Notes: generated by a model from the sequence alone, not told the origin. Shown: positions 54,065 through 62,603, counted from the stretch's first letter. The stretch is DNA of 64,000 nt from Leifsonia psychrotolerans (GCF_013410665.1 NZ_JACCFM010000001.1:434001-498000), one strand, 5' to 3'. Program-made: numbers and translations.

Positions 54065-55800
54065 GACGACTCCGACTCCGACTCCGACTCCGACTCCGAC
54101 TCGGTTGCGGCGCTGAGCGGAGCATTCCAGTGAATTCGAGTTTCTCCGTTGGCGGATGTGGCGGAGAATCGCCCTGCGCGCGTCAACGCCCGAGCTTCGA
54201 GGTTGGCCAGTCCGCTCAGATTCACCGGGTGGGTGAGCCCGACTCCGTCGTCAGTCACGTCGACGTGCACCTGCCCCTCGGCGACGGAGATCGACACGGT
54301 GACCTGTTGTGCATGCGCGTGCCTGACGACGTTGGCGAGTGACTCCCGAACAACGGCGAGCACGTCGTATGCGAGATCGCCATCAACCATGAGATCGACT
54401 GGACCTGAGAAGACCAGCTGTGGCGCGTGCGGGAGTGCCGTTCTCAGCTCGTCGACCACGTCGACAAGGCGTGTGCGCAGTGTTCCACCCGTGTCGCTGT
54501 AGTGGTGGGCCAGTGTGTAGATCGCGGTTCGAATGTGCGCAATCGCTGAGTCGAGAGTGCCGACGGCTGTCGCGATGCGTGTCGCGACCGGACCAGGCGG
54601 CAGACCGCCGAGGGTGCTGTGCAGGTCGAGCCCCGTGGCGAAAAGCTGTTGGATGACGTGATCGTGCAGATCTCTGGCGATGCGGCTGTGGTCTTCGAGC
54701 ACCAGCATCCGCTGACGGTCAACCCTCGCGTTCGCCAGTTCCATGCCCACGCTCGCGCGGCCCGCGAAGTCGGCGGCGAGCTCCAGGTCATCCGCGACGA
54801 ACGGAGCACTGTTGGATGCGCGTGAGACGACGAGGGCGCCCAACACCCGACTCGCCGCGAGAAGCGGCACAACCATGGTTGGCCCGAGGCGAACGGGGGA
54901 ACCGGGGACTGCGTCATTCGCTGCCCTCTCACCGAACAGTCGGGGCTGATGCCCCTCCAAGACGCTCGCTGCGATCGACCCCGCCAGCGGAAAACGGAGA
55001 CCTTCCATCGACTCTTCACCCACGCCGCGCGCGGTGTCGACGATGAGCTCTGCCGGGTCGTCCGTGGGGAGTACGAGGTAGACCACCTCGGCTTCCGCCA
55101 GCTCTAATACACGCGCCGCAAGCAGGCCGAGGGGCATGCTGTCTTCAGAGGCGAGCAGCGCCGCCGTGATCTCGGACGCCGCCGTTGTCCAGGCCTGGCG
55201 TCGTGTGGAGTCGGCGAAAAGTCGGGCATTATCTATTGCGAAACCTGCGGTGCGGGCCAGCGAGATGATGAGTTGTTCGTCATCGGCGCTGAAGGTGCCC
55301 GATCGCGAATTGGTGAGATACAGAGAGCCGAACACCGTGTCACGGATGCGAATGGGCACGCCGAGAAAGCTGTCCATCGCTGGATGCCCATCGGGGACTC
55401 CCGCCGAACGAGGGTCGTCGGCGAGGTGAGACAATCGAATCGGCCGCGGATCGTCAATGACAGCGCCCAGCAACCCGTGGCCCTCGGGACGATGACCGAT
55501 CGCCTCGGCATCGCGGGGGGACATCCCGACAGAGATGAATTGTTCGAAGCCACCGTCGGGCGCGATGACCCCCAGCGCGCCATAGTCTGCGCCGACGAGC
55601 TCGACGGCGACGTCGACGATGCGGCGCAACACAATCGGCAGCTCAAGGTGCTGCACGATGGCATGGTTCGCGCGCAGCAACGCACGCAACCGGCCCTGCG
55701 TCTCGAGAACTCCACCTGCAACGTCGACGAGCTCCCCCAAGACACGATCCAGCTCGGCACGCGGCGCGTCAGGAAAAATTAGCGTTTCATCGTCATTCAT
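54061..55800 (-). CDS. devS: DevS/DosT-like GAF sensor histidine kinase
   Basis: A 579-aa cytoplasmic kinase: GAF1 (about 45-200), GAF2 (about 215-365), HisKA_3 with the phospho-His in ARDLHDHVIQQLFATG (His379) and HATPase_c with DVTDDGVGL. In GAF1 the segment PDGHPAMDSFLGVPIRIRD keeps His139, which aligns by recall with the haem-ligand His of mycobacterial DevS, so a haem gas sensor is likely. The C-terminus ends in Ser-Glu repeats encoded by GACTCC hexamers (54067-54099 on the plus strand). ATG 55800 is the best start. It is co-translated with devR. Confidence 0.9.
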   Translation of the reverse strand: MNDDETLIFPDAPRAELDRVLGELVDVAGGVLETQGRLRALLRANHAIVQHLELPIVLRRIVDVAVELVGADYGALGVIAPDGGFEQFISVGMSPRDAEAIGHRPEGHGLLGAVIDDPRPIRLSHLADDPRSAGVPDGHPAMDSFLGVPIRIRDTVFGSLYLTNSRSGTFSADDEQLIISLARTAGFAIDNARLFADSTRRQAWTTAASEITAALLASEDSMPLGLLAARVLELAEAEVVYLVLPTDDPAELIVDTARGVGEESMEGLRFPLAGSIAASVLEGHQPRLFGERAANDAVPGSPVRLGPTMVVPLLAASRVLGALVVSRASNSAPFVADDLELAADFAGRASVGMELANARVDRQRMLVLEDHSRIARDLHDHVIQQLFATGLDLHSTLGGLPPGPVATRIATAVGTLDSAIAHIRTAIYTLAHHYSDTGGTLRTRLVDVVDELRTALPHAPQLVFSGPVDLMVDGDLAYDVLAVVRESLANVVRHAHAQQVTVSISVAEGQVHVDVTDDGVGLTHPVNLSGLANLEARALTRAGRFSATSANGETRIHWNAPLSAATESESESESESESS

Positions 55801-55880
55801 GAACCACTCTTTCGCCGTGGTCGGCACGCTCTGCTCTGCGCCGTCTTGTGGGGAGTGTATCCCTCTCGGAGTGCGCAGGA

Positions 55881-55894
55881 CTTATGGCACTAGT
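55881..55894. promoter_or_regulatory. Candidate DevR/DosR-type box 2
   Basis: CTTATGGCACTAGT, within GACTTATGGCACTAGTC whose ends form the inverted repeat GACT-N9-AGTC. It is located between the divergent devS and tandem USP genes, 64 bp upstream of the USP start. Confidence 0.55.
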
Positions 55895-55958
55895 CGCCTG
55901 CGAACGTGCGGCAGAGCATGAATCGTAAGGTCGGTGGAACGGGGACGAGAACAATGCC

Positions 55959-56816
55959 ATGACGAAGACGATTGTGATTGGAATTGACGGTACCGAGGCA
56001 GGTCGCGCAGCGTTGCGCTGGGCTCTGGCGCGAGCCGAAGTGGGCAACCAGGCCGTCGTTCTGCTGCATGTCGTTGATGATGAGTGGGGGATGATTGGCA
56101 CGCGACTGGCAGATGAGCTCAACCAAGCCGCTCGCGACATGCTCGACAGGTCGGTCGCGTATGCCCGGTCGTTGGCACCCGATCTCGACGTCGTCGGCCG
56201 GCTTGTTCGAGGCAGCCCGGTGTGGGAGCTGATCGAGGTTTCCGGCGACGGTGGACTCACCGTCGTTGGTACGCACAAGACCGGGTACATTCATGGCAAA
56301 GTTTTCGGCTCACGCAGTCTGCAATTGGCGGCTGGAGCGCGCAGCCCGGTCGCCATCATTCCGCAGGGTTGGTTGGCGGATGCCCACGGCGTGGTCGTCG
56401 GAGTCGACGGTTCTGCGGCAGGCCGCGTTGCACTCAGATTCGCTGCTGCGGAGGCCCGACGCACACGCCAGACCCTGACGCTCATCCGGACATGGAACGC
56501 TCCGAAACTTCCCGAGACACTGCAGGAACTCGAGCAGGAACGAGATGCCACTCTCGAACGAGACGCAGGGAGATTGCTCGAGGAAGCCGCACAGATGGCG
56601 AAGCACGAACACGCAGACCTCGAAGTGAGAACTCGTGTCGTCCACCGTCCGGCAGCGGAGGCCCTTGTCGATGCCTCGAGCGCCGCAGCCCTGCTCGTCG
56701 TTGGACGTTCACGGCGACCCGGGACCCAGCAGTTCATCCTCGGGTCGGTCGCCCACGATGTGCTCCTGAACCTGGCTGTGCCGACAATCGTGGTTCACCC
56801 GGACGACATCGACTGA
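55959..56816 (+). CDS. Universal stress protein, tandem domain
   Basis: A 285-aa protein with two USP domains in tandem (1-140: IVIGIDGTEAGRAALRWALA, Gly loop VVGTHKTGYIHGKVFGSRS; 150-285: VVVGVDGSAAGRVALRFAAA, VVGRSRRPGTQQFILGSVA). The first nucleotide loop is divergent, the second closer to the ATP-binding consensus. Tandem USPs are classic members of DevR regulons in mycobacteria. It is divergent from devS across a candidate box and converges on the PPOX gene with 6 bp between. Confidence 0.92.
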   Translation: MTKTIVIGIDGTEAGRAALRWALARAEVGNQAVVLLHVVDDEWGMIGTRLADELNQAARDMLDRSVAYARSLAPDLDVVGRLVRGSPVWELIEVSGDGGLTVVGTHKTGYIHGKVFGSRSLQLAAGARSPVAIIPQGWLADAHGVVVGVDGSAAGRVALRFAAAEARRTRQTLTLIRTWNAPKLPETLQELEQERDATLERDAGRLLEEAAQMAKHEHADLEVRTRVVHRPAAEALVDASSAAALLVVGRSRRPGTQQFILGSVAHDVLLNLAVPTIVVHPDDID

Positions 56817-56822
56817 ACCGCC

Positions 56823-57251
56823 TTAGTACGGATCGGGCTCCGGTTCTGGCCCGCGCTCGAAACGCATCCCGGTGATGTGGGTGGGTGTAATGCGCACATA
56901 AACCTGTTTCAGCGTCGGAATCCAGGGATGCAGCGGCGAGGCTTCTGCAGCCGCGATGTCCGACTGCTTGTCGAGCGCGTGGGCCGTGCCCTTGACGACA
57001 ACACCCCAGCCCATCTGGTCGTCATAGCCATCGATCTCGAAGGCGACGTTGTCGTTGATCGTCAATTCGAGAAGTTTGCTGCCCGGAGCCGTGCGGAAGA
57101 GGATGGATGAGCCGTCCGCATAAAAGTTCACCGGAACAATATCCACCACATCGTGAACATGTGTGGCGATGCGTCCGAGTGAGTTCGCGGTGAGGAAATC
57201 CCAACACTCGGCTTCGGTCAGGGTGTGTACGGGACCTTCATCGTGTTCCAT
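56823..57251 (-). CDS. PPOX-family flavin/F420-binding protein
   Basis: A 142-aa split-barrel protein of the pyridoxamine 5'-phosphate oxidase superfamily: LTEAECWDFLTANSLGRIAT, IVPVNFYADGSSILFRTAPG, and KGTAHALDK. Similar proteins of the mycobacterial DevR regulon bind FMN or F420 and are thought to act as reductases, but no reaction can be assigned. GAGGAG stands before ATG 57251. The tail is acidic (RGPEPEPDPY). The third candidate box lies 75 bp upstream. Confidence 0.88.
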   Translation of the reverse strand: MEHDEGPVHTLTEAECWDFLTANSLGRIATHVHDVVDIVPVNFYADGSSILFRTAPGSKLLELTINDNVAFEIDGYDDQMGWGVVVKGTAHALDKQSDIAAAEASPLHPWIPTLKQVYVRITPTHITGMRFERGPEPEPDPY

Positions 57252-57325
57252 CGTGGAGCTCCTCTCGGTGACGTGCTGATCGTAACTGTGCGATAGCGCG
57301 ATTCAACGCCACTCTTGCCCGCGGC

Positions 57326-57339
57326 GCCAGGGCCAAAAG
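57326..57339 (-). promoter_or_regulatory. Candidate DevR/DosR-type box 3
   Basis: On the minus strand CTTTTGGCCCTGGC, within GACTTTTGGCCCTGG. It shares CTTNTGGC and CT with boxes 1 and 2 and faces the PPOX gene start at 57251. Confidence 0.5.
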
Positions 57340-57385
57340 TCATTCGATACCGGCAGCGGTCCCAAACAGGAGAGTGCCGACGGCT

Positions 57386-57883
57386 TCAGCCCCGCCCACG
57401 ATTGTGGCGGCGCACCGATTTGGGAGCCCGGCCACCGAGAAATGACGCGCCTGAGTCGACGAGAAAGCCCTGGCTCAAGGCCTCGCGACCGATGAGCATC
57501 CGAAAGCCCATCTGGTCGCGGTTGCTCAATGTCGTTTCGGCGGTGACGACGCGCCCGAACAGTTCGATGTCGAGAAGCACGACGATGCGCTCCTCGCTAT
57601 GCCCGGAGGAGCTACGCACGACGCGGCGATCGTGCACGGGGCATTCGACCACTGTCACATCGAGTTCGGAATGCTGCCAGGGACGCACCCGAAAACGCAC
57701 CCAGTCGGCGACTTCGCCCTCCGATTCACCCGCGCCGACGAACTCGTCGATATCGAACGCGTGCAACGCCGAGCTGCGGGCGCCGGTGTCGAATTTGGCT
57801 TTAATCCACGGCACGCCGATGCCGGGCAGGCCGACCCACTCACGCCAGCCCGCGATGGTGCTTGAATAGACAGGTTCACTCAC
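57386..57883 (-). CDS. RimK-associated retropepsin-like protease (PF05618)
   Basis: A 165-aa protein with the aspartic-protease-like motif KFDTGARSSALHA near residue 30, and further blocks VECPVHDRRVVRSSSGHSEE and MLIGREALSQGFLVDSGASF. These match the family labelled ATP-dependent zinc protease, which pairs with RimK and is predicted to be a retropepsin-fold peptidase. It begins at a GTG (57883), 25 bp from the divergent rimK-like gene, so the two share a promoter region. It may process proteins or peptides that the ligase modifies. The true function is not established. Confidence 0.85.
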   Translation of the reverse strand: MSEPVYSSTIAGWREWVGLPGIGVPWIKAKFDTGARSSALHAFDIDEFVGAGESEGEVADWVRFRVRPWQHSELDVTVVECPVHDRRVVRSSSGHSEERIVVLLDIELFGRVVTAETTLSNRDQMGFRMLIGREALSQGFLVDSGASFLGGRAPKSVRRHNRGRG

Positions 57884-57908
57884 TCCATCATCTTGGCAGG
57901 GTCTTTCG

Positions 57909-59099
57909 ATGAAGCTCGCTATCCTCTCGCGCGCCCCACAGGCATATTCAACACAGAGGCTGCGGGCTGCCGCGCTTCAACGCGGTCACCGGGTGAAGGT
58001 GTTAAACACGCTGCGATTCGCAATCGACCTGTCGGGACCTGAGCCCGATCTGCAGTATCGCGGCCGACTACTCTCGGACTACGACGCGATTCTGCCGCGA
58101 ATCGGCAACTCAATCACCTATTTCGGTACCGCCGTCGTGCGACAGTTTGAGCAGATGGACGTCTACACGCCCAACACTGCAAACGGCATCACGAATGCGC
58201 GCGACAAACTGCGCGCCAGCCAAATCTTGTCTCGGCACGACATCGCGATGCCCGCTACGGCCTTCGTGCACAGCAGAGCGGATGTTCGCCTGGCCATCGA
58301 GCGTGTCGGCGGAGCACCCGTGGTCATCAAATTGCTTGAGGGAACCCAGGGGATCGGTGTGATTCTCGCCCCCGAGGTGAAGGTCGCCGAGGCGATCATC
58401 GAGACGCTGCATTCGACCAAACAGAACGTCTTGATTCAGAGCTTCATCAAGGAGAGCCGCGGGCGCGACATCCGTGCCCTCGTCGTGGGAGACCGCGTGG
58501 TGGCTGCGATGCGCCGGGTCGCAAGTGGCGACGAGTTTCGATCGAATGTGCACCGCGGCGGCACCGTCGAGCCCGTCGAGCTGACGCCGGAGTACACCCG
58601 GGCCGCGGTACGCGCCGCACAGATCATGGGGCTGCGTGTCGCCGGTGTCGACATGCTCGAGGGCAACGACGGCCCGCTGGTGATGGAGGTCAACTCCTCA
58701 CCGGGTCTCGAGGGAATCGAGCGGGCCACGGGGCTCGACGTGGCCGGGGCGATCATCGACTACATCGCCGATCAGGTGGGGTTCCCCGAGATTGACGTGC
58801 GCCAGCGACTCAGCGTTTCGACGGGATACGGCGTGGCCGAAATCATCGTCTATGGCAATGCCGATTTTGTGGGAAAGCGACTGGTGGACTCGGGGCTGGG
58901 CGAACGTGACATCACGGTTCTGACGTTGCACCGCGGCGCGACGGTCATGCCCAATCCCAAGGCGGATCTTCTGTTGGAGGCCAACGATCGACTGCTCTGC
59001 TTCGGCAAGCTCGATGAGATGCGTTCGATGGTGCCCGAGCGTCGGCGCCGTCGTGCGCGCGTGCGTAAGCTGCCCTCGGAGCCTATTCCCGAAGGCTGA
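57909..59099 (+). CDS. rimK: RimK-type ATP-grasp ligase fused to a TrkA_C domain
   Basis: A 396-aa protein. Residues 1-290 are RimK: the N-terminal MKLAILSRAPQAYSTQRLRA, then VVIKLLEGTQGIGVILAPEV, RDIRALVVGDRVVAAMRRVA and the Mg-binding MEVNSSPGLEGIE, all intact. RimK adds glutamates to a protein C-terminus (ribosomal S6 in E. coli). Residues about 300-380 form a TrkA_C/RCK_C domain (VAEIIVYGNADFVGKRLVDS, ending LLCFGKLDEM) that usually binds a nucleotide ligand. The fusion suggests allosteric control. AGGG lies seven bases before ATG 57909. Confidence 0.9.
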   Translation: MKLAILSRAPQAYSTQRLRAAALQRGHRVKVLNTLRFAIDLSGPEPDLQYRGRLLSDYDAILPRIGNSITYFGTAVVRQFEQMDVYTPNTANGITNARDKLRASQILSRHDIAMPATAFVHSRADVRLAIERVGGAPVVIKLLEGTQGIGVILAPEVKVAEAIIETLHSTKQNVLIQSFIKESRGRDIRALVVGDRVVAAMRRVASGDEFRSNVHRGGTVEPVELTPEYTRAAVRAAQIMGLRVAGVDMLEGNDGPLVMEVNSSPGLEGIERATGLDVAGAIIDYIADQVGFPEIDVRQRLSVSTGYGVAEIIVYGNADFVGKRLVDSGLGERDITVLTLHRGATVMPNPKADLLLEANDRLLCFGKLDEMRSMVPERRRRRARVRKLPSEPIPEG

Positions 59100-59138
59100 T
59101 CAGATCAGGTTTCGACTCACACATCGAAGAAGCGAACA

Positions 59139-59498
59139 ATGACTACTCCGCATCACGACATGATGGGCCCGGAAGAGAACCTTGAACGCATCATGCGCAC
59201 GGGAACCGTGTGGTTCGCAGTCGCTGTCGGCGCGGTTGCCCTCGTGGTCGGCCCCCTGCTGGCATCCGGGTGGAGGCCCGCTGGCCTTCCCGCTGGGCTG
59301 GGTGCGCTGTGGTGGGTCGGCTCGGGACTCGTCACGCTCGGCATTGGGCTGCTCGGCTGGTCCGGCTGCCCGATCCTCGAAGTCTCGGTGCGCGTCGCCA
59401 ACCGCAACAAGACCCGCACCATGCAGCTCGGCACCCTCGTGTTCATTGTCGGGGGCGCTGCGGCGCTGCTCGCCGTGATGCTCGGGCCACCCGCCTGA
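59139..59498 (+). CDS. Membrane protein, 119 aa
   Basis: A small integral membrane protein with three helices (TVWFAVAVGAVALVVGPLLA; LGALWWVGSGLVTLGIGLLG; LGTLVFIVGGAAALLAVML) and a polar N-terminus. No family is recognised. It follows rimK by 39 bp in the same direction, so it may share its transcript; the ribosome binding site is weak (GAAGAAG). Confidence 0.7.
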   Translation: MTTPHHDMMGPEENLERIMRTGTVWFAVAVGAVALVVGPLLASGWRPAGLPAGLGALWWVGSGLVTLGIGLLGWSGCPILEVSVRVANRNKTRTMQLGTLVFIVGGAAALLAVMLGPPA

Positions 59499-59645
59499 TC
59501 ACCGAAGCTGTCGGGCGGGCCTGGGTGAGCGCCCATGCTGAGCTGTCGCGCCCGCGCTTCAAACCTTTGATCGATGCTGGGGGTTTCGACGATTCGTAGG
59601 ATTAAGGGTGACAGCCCGGCGTTCCGGGTGGAGGGAAGGCATCTT

Positions 59646-61295
59646 ATGGTCCACGTATCGAGCGACATCGTCGGAGCGGGAACGAAGCCGCAGTCGGGTC
59701 GTCGCCGGTGGATCGGCTTGGGCGTACTGGCCTCCGCACTGTCGATGATCGTGCTTGACGGCACCATCGTCGGGGTCGCCCTGCCCGTTCTCATCGACGA
59801 TCTGAAACTCACCCTCAGCGATGCGCAGTGGATCAACGGAATCTACTCGGTCGTGTTCGCCGCCCTGCTTCTGACTGCGGGTCGTCTGGGTGACCGGCTC
59901 GGCCGACGACGGATGTTGGTGGTCGGCATCCTCATCTTCATGGTCGGCAGCCTGCTGGCCGCGCTCTCCGGCAGTGCCGGCGCACTGATCCTGGCCCGAG
60001 TGGTCCAAGGCGTGGGCGGCGCGCTCATTCTGCCGACCACGCTGTCGACGGTGAACGCCACCTTCCGTGGCCGCGACCGGGCCGTCGCGTTCGGCATCTG
60101 GGGCGCCATCATTTCGGGCATGGCCGCGTTCGGACCTCTGATCGGCGGTTGGCTGACCACCGCGTTCAGTTGGCAGTGGATCTTCATCGTCAACCTGCCC
60201 CTCGGCGCGATCATCCTCGTTGGCGCCTTCCTCACTGTGACCGAAACGCGCGCCGTGATCACCTCGCGCGGGCTCGATGTGGATGGACTGCTGCTCAGCG
60301 CCATCGGCTTCGGCGGGCTCGTCTTTGCCATGATCGAGGGCCGCACGCTCGGGTGGTGGGCCCCGACCGCCGAGTTCACGATTTTCGGCTGGGTCTGGCC
60401 TGTGACCGCGCCGCTCTCCCCGGTGCCGGTGGCGGGTTTCATCGGCGTCGTGAGCATCGTGCTGTTCGTTCTGTGGGAACGGCACCGCGGTCACAACGGC
60501 CGGTCCGCCATTCTCGACCTCAAGCTGTTCGCCGTGCCGACCTTCACCTGGGGCAATCTGACGGCGCTCTGTGTAGCGATCGGGGAGTTCGGGTTGTTGT
60601 TCGTGCTGCCGTTGTTCATTGTGAACGCAATGGGGCTCACCACGCTGGGAGCCGGACTCGTGCTCGCTGCGATGGGGGTGGGTGCGTTCGCATCCGGTTC
60701 AATGGCCCGGCATCTCTCCGAGCGGATGGGGGCGCCCAACGTGGTGCTCCTCGGCCTCGGCATCGAGGTGGTCGGCGTGACAGCGACAGCACTGTTTCTC
60801 GGCGCAAACGGTGCACCGTGGATTCTCGCCCTGCTGTTGGTCGTCTACGGACTGGGTCTCGGGTTGGCCTCCGCTCAGTTGACGGGCACCGTGCTGGCCG
60901 ACATCCCGGCCGAACAGTCCGGTCAGGGGTCGGCCACGCAGAGCACCGTTCGGCAGGTCGGGGCTGCGCTCGGCACGGCGCTCATCGGTGCGGTGCTCGC
61001 CGCGGGGCTGGCGACGTCGCTCCCTGCGCACCTCGATGAGGTTCCGGGACTGCAGCCGGCTGTAGCGCAGCAGCTCGCCCAGACGACCGAGCTTTCGGCC
61101 GGCGGCACGATCGCTCAGATTCGGGGTGAGGGCAAGAACTCTCAGCTCGGCGAATCGGGGCCGGCCGTCGCGTCCGCTCTCTCGGACGGTCTCGCGGATG
61201 CGTCCCGCGCGTCGCTCTTCGCGGCCACCGGTTTTCTCGCGCTCGGCTTCGTCTTTGCGCTGCGTTTGCGGTCGAAGTCGCGCGGGCGGCCCTGA
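59646..61295 (+). CDS. EmrB/QacA-type (DHA2) MFS drug transporter
   Basis: A 549-aa proton-driven exporter with 14 predicted helices. Motif D (ALPVLIDDLKLTLSDAQWIN), motif A (GRLGDRLGRRRMLVVG) and motif C-like segments (GIWGAIISGMAAFGPLIGG) are intact. ATG 59646 has GGAAGG in place; the preceding 24 codons are not conserved. Such pumps expel cationic or amphipathic drugs. It lies 150 bp after the rimK-linked membrane gene and is probably its own unit. Confidence 0.92.
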   Translation: MVHVSSDIVGAGTKPQSGRRRWIGLGVLASALSMIVLDGTIVGVALPVLIDDLKLTLSDAQWINGIYSVVFAALLLTAGRLGDRLGRRRMLVVGILIFMVGSLLAALSGSAGALILARVVQGVGGALILPTTLSTVNATFRGRDRAVAFGIWGAIISGMAAFGPLIGGWLTTAFSWQWIFIVNLPLGAIILVGAFLTVTETRAVITSRGLDVDGLLLSAIGFGGLVFAMIEGRTLGWWAPTAEFTIFGWVWPVTAPLSPVPVAGFIGVVSIVLFVLWERHRGHNGRSAILDLKLFAVPTFTWGNLTALCVAIGEFGLLFVLPLFIVNAMGLTTLGAGLVLAAMGVGAFASGSMARHLSERMGAPNVVLLGLGIEVVGVTATALFLGANGAPWILALLLVVYGLGLGLASAQLTGTVLADIPAEQSGQGSATQSTVRQVGAALGTALIGAVLAAGLATSLPAHLDEVPGLQPAVAQQLAQTTELSAGGTIAQIRGEGKNSQLGESGPAVASALSDGLADASRASLFAATGFLALGFVFALRLRSKSRGRP

Positions 61296-61360
61296 CTCGG
61301 TCTCTGCACTGAGTTGGGGAGCGGTCGTCGGGAGGGACTGGCTGAAAATAGAATGGGGGC

Positions 61361-62131
61361 ATGACTGATCTGAGCTTGCGCCTGCCGAACCGACGGCTTC
61401 GCGCTGTGCTGAACCTGGGACCGAAGAATGCAGCCAAGCTGACCCTGCCCGAGCGCTTCGCCGCTGTCGACCTTTTCGTCGATTGGGATGACGCCGACGA
61501 GCTCAACACGCTCATCGTCACCGTCGACGACGGGCAAGTCCACTTCGAATTGCACGACGGCCAGATTGAACATCACTACCACCACCTCGGCGGTGGAGAC
61601 ACGACCGTCAGCCCCTGGCCGGCCGATGAAACCGAGCTTTTGCTCACCTGGGCGGGCCAGATCGGTGCCGATTTTCAGTTGCTGATGCCGCGCATCCTCG
61701 ACGATATCGCCGAGGCCGCGGCCTGGCACGACGAGGGATACGACCTCTACGTCTGCGAAGTGGAGGAACCCACCCAACTCGATCTCATCGAGGTCGAGGT
61801 CGAGGGTGAGCTGATGACTCTGCCGTGGCTCGGCGCCGGCACGGTCACGCACGAGCACATCGAGGGGGAGGACCACCCGATCGCCCTGCTCTGGACCCCC
61901 CTCACAGCTGAGCCCGACCAGCCGATCGCCGAGGCCTGGCTCGACTCCGTGACGGAACTGCCCCGGACCAAGGCGCTTCCGGGGATCGACTGGACCGCGG
62001 TCGGGATGCCCGCCGACGAGGTGCTCTCCTGGCTGGAAGGGATCTACCTGAACCACCACGTGATCCCTGATGCCGAGGGCACCCTGCTCACCGCAGTGCT
62101 CGCCCGCTTGGGCGGCATCGACGCCGTCTAA
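61361..62131 (+). CDS. Uncharacterised acidic protein, 256 aa
   Basis: A 256-aa soluble, strongly acidic protein (many Asp, Glu and His), with a His-rich patch HHYHHLGGG in the middle and no membrane segment. I do not recognise the family. The first 60 residues (FAAVDLFVDWDDADEL) suggest alternating strands. TAGAAT (61349-61354) lies six bases before ATG 61361, so the mRNA may be leaderless, though GGGGGC could also act as a weak ribosome binding site. It precedes arfB by 49 bp and may be co-transcribed. Confidence 0.75.
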   Translation: MTDLSLRLPNRRLRAVLNLGPKNAAKLTLPERFAAVDLFVDWDDADELNTLIVTVDDGQVHFELHDGQIEHHYHHLGGGDTTVSPWPADETELLLTWAGQIGADFQLLMPRILDDIAEAAAWHDEGYDLYVCEVEEPTQLDLIEVEVEGELMTLPWLGAGTVTHEHIEGEDHPIALLWTPLTAEPDQPIAEAWLDSVTELPRTKALPGIDWTAVGMPADEVLSWLEGIYLNHHVIPDAEGTLLTAVLARLGGIDAV

Positions 62132-62180
62132 ACCTCGATCAGGAGGCCACGCTCGGGCGAATCCGTGCGACGCTTGTCGG

Positions 62181-62603
62181 ATGGATCTGGAGGTGTCGCC
62201 CGCGCTCACGATTCCCGCACGGGAACTCGGCTGGCGGTTTTCGCGGTCCTCCGGGCCGGGTGGACAGCACGTCAACACCTCCGATAGTCGGGTCGAACTC
62301 TCCTGGAACGTTGCCGAGACGACGGCGCTCTCCGACGAACAGCGGCAGAGGTTGCTCGGCCGGCTGGGGCGTCGGCTTGTCGCCGGGGTAGTCACTGTGA
62401 CTGCCTCCGAGCAGCGCTCTCAGCTACGTAACCGCGAGGTCGCGTTGGCGAAACTGGCCGAGCTGGTCGCCGCCGGGCTTGCCCCGGATGCGCCCCAGCG
62501 TCGGCCGACGCGGCCGACGCGGGGCTCGAACCGGCGACGCCTGGCCGCGAAGGGGCAACGATCAGCGACGAAGCAGAACCGGCAGCGTCCGTCAGCCGAC
62601 TAA
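62181..62603 (+). CDS. arfB: ArfB/YaeJ-like peptidyl-tRNA hydrolase (ribosome rescue)
   Basis: A 140-aa class I release-factor-like protein without codon-recognition domains. The catalytic loop is RSSGPGGQHVNTSDSRVEL, with the GGQ motif that releases stalled peptides from the ribosome. The C-terminus is a basic, flexible tail (SNRRRLAAKGQRSATKQNRQ) that in ArfB enters the empty mRNA channel. ATG 62181 is the natural start; the longer frame overlaps the preceding gene. Confidence 0.93.
   Translation: MDLEVSPALTIPARELGWRFSRSSGPGGQHVNTSDSRVELSWNVAETTALSDEQRQRLLGRLGRRLVAGVVTVTASEQRSQLRNREVALAKLAELVAAGLAPDAPQRRPTRPTRGSNRRRLAAKGQRSATKQNRQRPSAD

Noticed and set aside
61142..62395. 417-codon open frame on the minus strand
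   Set aside because: It spans parts of three real plus-strand genes and has no motif.
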